11,818 bases of DNA from an uncultured Collinsella sp. GTDB taxonomy: Bacteria > Actinomycetota > Coriobacteriia > Coriobacteriales > Coriobacteriaceae. A program made the translations under genes and the position numbers. The stretch's first letter is position 1. Each line of letters opens with the position of its first letter. Shown here in pieces: positions 7,424 to 11,818 of this stretch. The stretch spans positions 1 through 11,818 of the forward strand of contig CALJCO010000062.1 of NCBI GenBank assembly GCA_938023905.1. Direction: 5' to 3'. The notes under the pieces are model-generated. The model was not told the origin of the DNA and ran no database searches. It saw nothing but the letters and a program-made list of their open reading frames with translations.

Positions 7424-7465
7424 CGGCATGCGCATCTGCCGTCTACCGAGAAAATCAAATACTTC

Positions 7466-7491
7466 TTGACTTTTGAAATCGATGGTAAAAT
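7466..7491 (+). promoter_or_regulatory. Probable PTS operon promoter P1 (extended -10 type)
   Basis: TTGACT (7466-7471) is a good -35, and TAAAAT (7486-7491) a good -10 preceded by TGG, the extended -10 signature. The spacer is only 14 bases, so the -35 may contribute little. Transcription would begin near 7498, placing the palindrome 7505-7526 in the first bases of the transcript, where a bound LacI-type repressor would block transcription. Confidence 0.5.
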
Positions 7492-7504
7492 CGCAGGATT
7501 CATT

Positions 7505-7526
7505 TTTGGTTAAACGCATAACCAAA
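7505..7526. promoter_or_regulatory. LacI-type operator candidate
   Basis: The 22-base site has perfect outer arms TTTGGTTA (7505-7512) and TAACCAAA (7519-7526). The dyad axis falls in the central CG at 7515-7516, the hallmark of LacI-family operators; nine of eleven position pairs are symmetric. It lies between the divergent lacI-type and PTS genes and just downstream of candidate promoter P1. It is the strongest palindrome in the 415-base gap. Confidence 0.65.
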
Positions 7527-7568
7527 TAGCGTAATCAATGCTCTGACCTGCGCGTTTACCGAAATAAA

Positions 7569-7598
7569 CTGGCATTAAGAAAAACGAGCACCTATATT
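7569..7598 (+). promoter_or_regulatory. Possible second PTS operon promoter P2
   Basis: CTGGCA (7569-7574, four of six) and TATATT (7593-7598, five of six) are 18 bases apart. This would start transcripts near 7605 and leave a leader of about 95 bases before the PTS start codon. The operator at 7505-7526 would then lie upstream of the promoter. P1 and P2 are alternatives; the sequence does not decide. Confidence 0.35.
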
Positions 7599-7698
7599 GG
7601 TCTTGTCGAAAAGACAGCAAGTCCAAACGGCAGGGGATGCTCCGGAGGCCTCCGCAAACGGTGTCTTGCGCACGCAACTCTATGAAAAGAGGGAAGCA

Positions 7699-9171
7699 AT
7701 GAAGATCGTAGGCGTTGCCGCCTGTACCGTGGGTATCGCCCACACGTATATGGCCCAGAAGGCGATTCAGGATGAATGCGCCGCTCGTGGCATCGAGTGC
7801 AAAGTCGAGGCTCAGGGTGGTCTGGGTATCGAGAATGAGCTCACGCAGGAAGACGTTGATTGCGCCGACCTGGTGCTCGAGTCCGTCGACGTGGGTGTCG
7901 AGAACGAGGACCGTTTTGAGCAGAAGATGGCCGAGGGCAAGTTCCTCAAGGTCGGCACCTCGGATGTAATCGCCGATCCGGTAAAGATTATCGACCAGGC
8001 TGTCGAGATCATCAAGGCGACGGGCGGTGCCGTTGACGCGTCCAAGGCCGAGGCCAAGGCAGAGAAGAAGGCCGTCTCCGCTGCCCCGCAGGCCCCGACA
8101 CCGGCGTCCAAGCAGTCCATCTTTGCCGACCCTGGCAAGACGCTGCTCAATGCATTCAATACCGGCGTTTCCTATTTTATCCCCATCGTCGTTATCGGTG
8201 GCGTGTTCCTCGCCTTCTCGTTGGCATCCGGTACTGCCGGTGCTAGCGGCATGGAGGTCACCAACCCGTTGATGGTGAGCCTTAACACTATCGGCATGGC
8301 CGGCATCTCTATGATGATTCCGGTGCTTGCGGCATACATCGCCTACTCGATGGCCGGTAAGCCCGCACTTGCCCCCGGCTTCGTCCTGGGCTACTTGGTT
8401 AACAACGCCGTCGTCACCCCGAGCGGCAACAGCGTTTCGACCGGCTTCTTGGGCGCCATGATCATGGCTGTCATCTGCGGTTACTTTGTCCGCTGGATGA
8501 AGACCTGGAAGGTCAACAACACCATCCAGACCATCATGCCCATTCTGATCATCCCGATTCTGACCTCGCTCGTCCTGGGCATGGCTTACATCTACATCCT
8601 GGCCACGCCGCTTGGCTTTGTGATGGATTGGCTCACCAGCGTGCTCGGCAGCCTGCAGGGCGGCTCCGCCGTCGTCCTGGGCCTGGTCATTGGCGTTATG
8701 ACCGCTTTCGATATGGGTGGCCCCATCAACAAGACCGCTTCGACCTTTACCATGGCCATCATGGCCTCCGGCATCTACGGCCCCAACGGTATGTTCCGCG
8801 TCGCCGTCGCCATTCCCCCGATTGCTTGCGGCCTCGCTGCGCTCATCGCCAAGAACAAGTTCGATGACGCTGACCGTCAGATGGGCATCTCTGCGCTGTT
8901 CATGGGCTGCATCGGTATTACCGAGGGCGCTATTCCCTTCGCGGTCAAGGATCTTGGCCACACCCTGCCCGGCATTTGCATCGGCTCTGCCGTGGGCGCG
9001 GCGCTTGCCGCCTTCCAGGGCATCGACTGCTATGTTCCGCATGGTGGCTTTATTGTCGCCCTGGCTACCAACAACGTCGCGCTGTTCTGCCTGGACATCG
9101 TGATTGGCTCCTTGGTCGCCGCTGCAATCCTGATTGCCATGAAGCCCACGCTCGATAAGCAGGCCAAGTAA
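7699..9171 (+). CDS. PTS fructose-family transporter subunit IIBC
   Basis: This membrane permease imports a sugar and phosphorylates it using phosphate relayed from EI, HPr and an EIIA encoded elsewhere. ATG 7699 has GAGG seven bases upstream and starts directly at the IIB fold; an upstream in-frame TTG at 7597 would add an unlikely tail. Of 490 residues, 1-105 form the IIB domain with the presumed phospho-Cys9 in ACTVGIAHT; the usual motif is CPTGIAHT, so the two residues after Cys differ. An Ala/Lys/Pro linker (110-140) leads to IIC (about 145-485), with eight or more hydrophobic segments and the family motifs GGPINKTAS (340-348) and GITEGAIPF (406-414). No IIA domain is fused and none is visible nearby. 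The substrate is probably a ketose or related hexose; fructose itself is not established. It is first gene of the sugar locus. Confidence 0.92.
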   Translation: MKIVGVAACTVGIAHTYMAQKAIQDECAARGIECKVEAQGGLGIENELTQEDVDCADLVLESVDVGVENEDRFEQKMAEGKFLKVGTSDVIADPVKIIDQAVEIIKATGGAVDASKAEAKAEKKAVSAAPQAPTPASKQSIFADPGKTLLNAFNTGVSYFIPIVVIGGVFLAFSLASGTAGASGMEVTNPLMVSLNTIGMAGISMMIPVLAAYIAYSMAGKPALAPGFVLGYLVNNAVVTPSGNSVSTGFLGAMIMAVICGYFVRWMKTWKVNNTIQTIMPILIIPILTSLVLGMAYIYILATPLGFVMDWLTSVLGSLQGGSAVVLGLVIGVMTAFDMGGPINKTASTFTMAIMASGIYGPNGMFRVAVAIPPIACGLAALIAKNKFDDADRQMGISALFMGCIGITEGAIPFAVKDLGHTLPGICIGSAVGAALAAFQGIDCYVPHGGFIVALATNNVALFCLDIVIGSLVAAAILIAMKPTLDKQAK

Positions 9172-9185
9172 ACCTTTAAGGACTC

Positions 9186-9274
9186 CGGTTGTGCGGAGGG
9201 ATGGATTTGACTCCGCACAACCGCCCCTACACAACAAAATCCATCCGCACTGATAGGGCCCACATCTGGGTCCC
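9186..9274 (+). ncRNA. Structured intergenic RNA with mutually exclusive pairings
   Basis: A perfect 13-base stem is formed by CGGTTGTGCGGAG (9186-9198) and CTCCGCACAACCG (9211-9223). Its loop GGATGGATTT (9199-9208) is perfectly complementary to AAATCCATCC (9237-9246), and the next bases GCAC (9247-9250) can continue onto the stem's left arm, so TCCGCAC at 9212-9218 and at 9244-9250 compete for GTGCGGA at 9191-9197. A further hairpin GGGCCCA (9256-9262) with TGGGTCCC (9267-9274, one bulge) follows. There is no T-tract after the first stem. It may be a pseudoknot, a two-state switch or a processing and stability element upstream of the GatZ-like gene; no known class recognised. Confidence 0.5.
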
Positions 9275-9315
9275 AGGGAACTTTTGTCAAAAATCCTCTG
9301 GAGAAGGAGAACAAA

Positions 9316-10584
9316 ATGTCCAACCTCACCATCCGCCAGGCCGTTCAGGGCATGCTCAAGCTGCAGGACAGCGGCGATCACGCAACCATGGTCGGCATTG
9401 GCCCCATGAGCCCCAACCTGATTCAGGCCGTGTTCGAGCTTGCCAAGGACGAGGATTTCCCGCCCATGTTTATCGCTAGCCGCAACCAGGTCGATATGGA
9501 CGAGATGGGCGCCGGCTACGTCAACGGTTGGGACCAGACGCGCTTTGCCGCCGACATTAAGAAGGTTGCCGACGAGGTGGGCTATACCGGTCCGTACTAC
9601 CTGTGCCGCGATCACGGCGGTCCGTGGCAGCGCGACGAGGAGCGTAACGCCCACCTGCCCGAGGACGAGGCCATGGAGCTCGCCCGCAAGTCCTTTGTCG
9701 CCGACATGGAGGCAGGCTTTGACCTGCTGATGGTCGACCCCACCAAGGACCCCTATCAGATCGGCAAGGTTATTCCGCTCGACGTGGTGCTTCGCCGCAC
9801 GATCGATCTTATCGACTATCTTGAGCAGTACCGTCGCGAGCATAACCTGCCCGAGGTTGCCTATGAGGTCGGTACCGAGGAGACCAATGGCGGCCTGACC
9901 TCCACCGACAAGTACGAGGAGTTCATTTCTCAGCTGCAGCCCGAGCTCGAGAAGCGCGGCTGCCCCATGCCCACCTTTATCGTCGGCCAGACCGGTACGC
10001 TCACCCGTTGGACCGAGCAGGTCGGTCATTACAACTTTAAGAATGCCCGCGAGCTCGCCGACATGGCCAAGCGCTACGGCGTGGGCCTGAAGGAGCACAA
10101 CGCCGACTACCTGGACGACGCGACGCTGCTCGAGCACATCCCGGCACACGTGACCGCTTCCAATGTCGCCCCTCAGTACGGCACCGAGGAGACCCGCGCT
10201 TACCTCAAGCTCTGCGCTACCGAGCAGATTCTGGTCGACAACGGCCTGTGCGACGATCCCTCCGATCTGTATCACACGCTGCTGGTCAAGGCCATCAAGA
10301 CCGAGCGCTGGCGCAAGTGGATGACCGGCGACGATGTCAACCTGCAGGTTGACGACATTCTGGCCGACGACGAGCTCAGCCTGAAGATTCTGGATGTCTC
10401 CGGCCACTACGCGTTCAACGATCCCGAGGTCAAGGAGCAGGTCGAGAAGCTCTATCGCAACCTCGCTGCCCAGGACATTGACGGCAAGCGCTTTGTGATC
10501 GAGCACATCAAGCGCCCGATCAAGCAGTACGTCGTCGGTCTTAACCTCAAGGGCGTCACGAGCCGCATCGAGAAGGCTCTCTAA
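9316..10584 (+). CDS. GatZ/KbaZ-like protein (tagatose-bisphosphate aldolase non-catalytic subunit family)
   Basis: The 422-residue soluble protein matches the GatZ/KbaZ family in length and motifs: IASRNQVD (53-60), GYVNGW (67-72), CRDHGGPW (97-104) with the Asp99-His100 pair, DPTKD (141-145), YEVGTEE (183-189) and KEHNADYL (259-266). AAGGAG lies six bases before ATG 9316. In E. coli GatZ and KbaZ support the catalytic aldolase subunits GatY and KbaY. No GatY/KbaY-like gene is visible here. Some family members are reported to act alone on ketohexose 6-phosphates, including as C4-epimerases, and the partly metal-site-like residues here would fit an enzyme. A role converting the PTS product to fructose 6-phosphate or a similar intermediate is inference. 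It lies 144 bases after the PTS gene. Confidence 0.85.
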   Translation: MSNLTIRQAVQGMLKLQDSGDHATMVGIGPMSPNLIQAVFELAKDEDFPPMFIASRNQVDMDEMGAGYVNGWDQTRFAADIKKVADEVGYTGPYYLCRDHGGPWQRDEERNAHLPEDEAMELARKSFVADMEAGFDLLMVDPTKDPYQIGKVIPLDVVLRRTIDLIDYLEQYRREHNLPEVAYEVGTEETNGGLTSTDKYEEFISQLQPELEKRGCPMPTFIVGQTGTLTRWTEQVGHYNFKNARELADMAKRYGVGLKEHNADYLDDATLLEHIPAHVTASNVAPQYGTEETRAYLKLCATEQILVDNGLCDDPSDLYHTLLVKAIKTERWRKWMTGDDVNLQVDDILADDELSLKILDVSGHYAFNDPEVKEQVEKLYRNLAAQDIDGKRFVIEHIKRPIKQYVVGLNLKGVTSRIEKAL

Positions 10585-10603
10585 GTAGCTTTTCCTACAC
10601 GAC

Positions 10604-10639
10604 GCCGGGCCTGGGGCATGTCCCAGCTGCAGGCCCGGC
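10604..10639 (+). other. Hairpin upstream of the terminator, possible attenuator element
   Basis: The perfect nine-base stem GCCGGGCCT (10604-10612) with AGGCCCGGC (10631-10639) encloses a small inner hairpin TGGG/CCCA (10612-10615 and 10622-10625). It starts 19 bases after the GatZ-like stop codon. Its apical segment GGGGCATGTCCC (10613-10624) is complementary, with one bulged C, to GGGACATCCCC (10652-10662) at the tip of the following terminator. Confidence 0.55.
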
Positions 10640-10644
10640 ACATA

Positions 10645-10676
10645 GGACAAAGGGACATCCCCTTTGTCCTTTTTTT
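10645..10676 (+). terminator. Strong intrinsic terminator or attenuator before the transaldolase gene
   Basis: A perfect ten-base stem GGACAAAGGG (10645-10654) pairs with CCCTTTGTCC (10660-10669) around ACATC, followed by seven T (10670-10676). Only 32 bases separate it from the transaldolase ATG, and they contain the ribosome site AAGGAG (10695-10700). No promoter fits between, so downstream expression must come from readthrough, regulated antitermination or an unrecognised promoter. Confidence 0.9.
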
Positions 10677-10708
10677 GAGTTTTGGATTCCTTAGAAGGAG
10701 TTTGCACC

Positions 10709-11392
10709 ATGAAGTTCTTTATCGATACCGCCAACCTTGACGAGATCGCCGAGGCCAAGAGCTGGGGCTGCCTTGCCGGCGTCACCACCAACCCGTCCCT
10801 GTACGCCAAGACCGGCGGCAAGCTCGCCGACTTTGAGCCCCATATGCTCAAGATTGCCGAGCTCTGCGAGGGCCTGCCCGTGTCTGCTGAGTCCACCGCG
10901 ACCACTGCCGAGGGCATGATCGAGGAGGGCAAGCGTCTTGCCGCCCTGGCTCCCAACATTGTGGTCAAGCTTCCCGTGTGCGAGGCCGGCCTCGCCGCCT
11001 GCCGCGCCCTGGCCGATGCGGGCGTGCGCGTCAACATGACGCTTGTTTTCTCGCCGACGCAGGCCCTCATGGCCGCCAACGCCGGTGCCCGCTACATCAG
11101 CCCGTTTGTCGGCCGCTTTGACGACATCGCCGAGGACGGCATCTCGCAGCTCGACAATGTCGTGACATGCATCAAGAACTATGACTGGACCGGCAAGAAC
11201 GTTGACGACACCGTCGAGATCATCACCGCTTCGGTCCGCACGCCCAACCACGTGACCCAGGCGGCTCTTCTTGGTGCCGACATCGCGACCGTGCCCATGG
11301 CCGCTCTCAAGAAGTGCCTGCATCACCCGCTGACCGACCAGGGCCTCGCCTCTTTTGAGGCTGACTGGCAGAAGGTCGTCGCTCAGGCTTAA
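10709..11392 (+). CDS. Transaldolase, small TalC/FSA (MipB) family
   Basis: This cytoplasmic class I Schiff-base enzyme is predicted to move a dihydroxyacetone unit between sugar phosphates. ATG 10709 has AAGGAG eight bases upstream, and the protein begins MKFFIDTANLDEI, the normal family start; it has 227 residues. Conserved features are AGVTTNPSL (23-31), the Schiff-base Lys87 in NIVVKLPV (83-90), SPFVGRFDD (131-139) and ASVRTP (174-179). At the positions that separate E. coli FSA from transaldolases, this protein has Glu61 (VSAES; FSA has Gln) and Phe133 (FSA has Tyr). Both favour transaldolase over fructose-6-phosphate aldolase. It lies behind a strong terminator and 64 bases before a transketolase gene, a pairing that fits the non-oxidative pentose phosphate pathway. 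Confidence 0.92.
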   Translation: MKFFIDTANLDEIAEAKSWGCLAGVTTNPSLYAKTGGKLADFEPHMLKIAELCEGLPVSAESTATTAEGMIEEGKRLAALAPNIVVKLPVCEAGLAACRALADAGVRVNMTLVFSPTQALMAANAGARYISPFVGRFDDIAEDGISQLDNVVTCIKNYDWTGKNVDDTVEIITASVRTPNHVTQAALLGADIATVPMAALKKCLHHPLTDQGLASFEADWQKVVAQA

Positions 11393-11404
11393 CGACCGGG
11401 TTGC

Positions 11405-11433
11405 CCTCGGCATCGCGCCATCCGGTGCCGGGG
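11405..11433 (+). other. Hairpin between transaldolase and transketolase genes
   Basis: CCTCGGCA (11405-11412) pairs with TGCCGGGG (11426-11433) with one G-U pair and a 13-base loop. There is no T-tract, so it is not a terminator. A possible role in message processing or differential stability is inference. Confidence 0.4.
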
Positions 11434-11456
11434 TTGTTCTCAAGAGAGGAATTCGT

Positions 11457-11818
11457 ATGACCAACCAGGAGCTGGCGAAGGTCGCCAATGAGGTCAGGAA
11501 GGGTGTCGTGACTGCGGTTCACGCGGCCAAGTCGGGACATCCGGGTGGATCGCTCGGTGCAGCCGACATCATGACGTATCTGTACTTTGAGGAAATGAAT
11601 ATCGATCCTGCCGACCCTCACAAGGCCGATCGCGACCGCTTTGTGCTCTCCAAGGGTCACGCGGCGCCGGGCCTGTATTCGGTGTTGGCAAATCGCGGCT
11701 ATTTTCCCGTCGAAGAGCTCGAGACGCTCCGCCATATTGGCAGCCGACTGCAGGGCCATCCCAACATGAACGACACTCCGGGCGTTGACATGTCCACCGG
11801 TTCGCTCGGCCAGGGCAT
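11457..11818 (+). CDS. Transketolase, N-terminal (split-type) subunit, partial at window edge
   Basis: The first 120 residues are visible; the gene continues past the right edge. ATG 11457 follows AGAGGA by six bases. The sequence carries thiamine-diphosphate-dependent transketolase motifs: KSGHPGGSLGAADI (25-38) with His28, DRFVLSKGHAAPGLY (60-74), LQGHPNM (98-104) and the start of the cofactor loop GSLGQG (115-120). The GDGE-type metal and diphosphate motif would lie beyond the window. The short N-terminus and the exact wording of these motifs resemble the two-subunit transketolases common in anaerobes, where a separate C-terminal subunit gene usually follows; that cannot be checked here. 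With transaldolase it would interconvert pentose, hexose, triose and tetrose phosphates. It closely follows the transaldolase gene and is probably cotranscribed. Confidence 0.92.
   Translation, partial: MTNQELAKVANEVRKGVVTAVHAAKSGHPGGSLGAADIMTYLYFEEMNIDPADPHKADRDRFVLSKGHAAPGLYSVLANRGYFPVEELETLRHIGSRLQGHPNMNDTPGVDMSTGSLGQG

Noticed and set aside
7643..7654. Perfect 12-base palindrome CGGAGGCCTCCG in the PTS leader
   Set aside because: It has no loop and no matching site elsewhere in the gap, and short perfect palindromes are expected in GC-rich sequence. It was not strong enough to call an operator.
9186..9223. Strong 13-base hairpin as an intrinsic terminator after the PTS gene
   Set aside because: The bases following the stem are CCCCTACAC rather than a T-run, so standard intrinsic termination is not supported.
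7510..11079. Very long open frame on the - strand (about 1189 codons) opposite the PTS and sugar genes
   Set aside because: It is antisense to three well-recognised genes. Its composition (His, Gly, Val, Asp and Leu rich without domain motifs) is what reverse-complemented GC-rich codons produce, and it has no ribosome site.
11393..11440. The - strand of the transaldolase-transketolase gap reads as a plausible peptide (NNPGTGWRDAEGN)
   Set aside because: It is too short, lacks its own start and ribosome site, and continues only as antisense of the flanking genes. A gene remnant cannot be supported.

Overview
The window is GC-rich (roughly 60%) bacterial chromosome with strong AAGGAG-type ribosome sites and dense short operons. 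A Tat-type lipoprotein signal on the solute-binding protein, a second EF-G-like protein, an Ala/Asp-rich protein style and strong G/C-ending codon use suggest an anaerobic gut actinobacterium of the Coriobacteriia, most likely Collinsella or a relative. This assignment is an inference from style; no rRNA or species marker is present.

Left part (1-2736, + strand): a 243-base upstream region holds a diverged tandem repeat (about 92 bases per unit), a plausible promoter and a palindromic operator candidate. It is followed by a three-gene polar amino acid ABC importer: lipoprotein binding protein, permease and ATPase. A large imperfect palindrome separates the binding protein from the permease, and a clear intrinsic terminator closes the operon at 2701-2736.

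Middle part (2737-7283): an EF-G-like translational GTPase paralogue (2976-5051, +) sits behind a structured leader and ends at a bidirectional terminator. That terminator is shared with a convergent exported DNA/RNA non-specific endonuclease (5181-6143, -). Upstream of the nuclease on the same strand is a LacI-family regulator (6273-7283, -).

Right part (7284-11818): a divergent 415-base control region carries promoters and a LacI-type palindrome with a central CG. It leads to a + strand sugar locus: a fructose-family PTS IIBC, a GatZ/KbaZ-like protein without its usual aldolase partner in view, a small transaldolase of the TalC/FSA family, and the start of an N-terminal (split-type) transketolase subunit that runs off the right edge. 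The likely logic is PTS import and phosphorylation of a ketose or related sugar, conversion by the GatZ-like protein (possibly as a C4-epimerase), then carbon shuffling through transaldolase and transketolase, all under the LacI regulator. The substrate cannot be read from sequence.

The most intriguing non-coding features are two structured intergenic RNAs in the sugar locus. Upstream of the GatZ-like gene, one GTGCGGA segment can pair with either of two TCCGCAC copies. Upstream of the transaldolase gene, a strong terminator lies only 32 bases before the start codon and is preceded by a hairpin whose tip is complementary to the terminator tip, which looks like an attenuator. I see no tRNA, rRNA, CRISPR array, insertion sequence or integrase.
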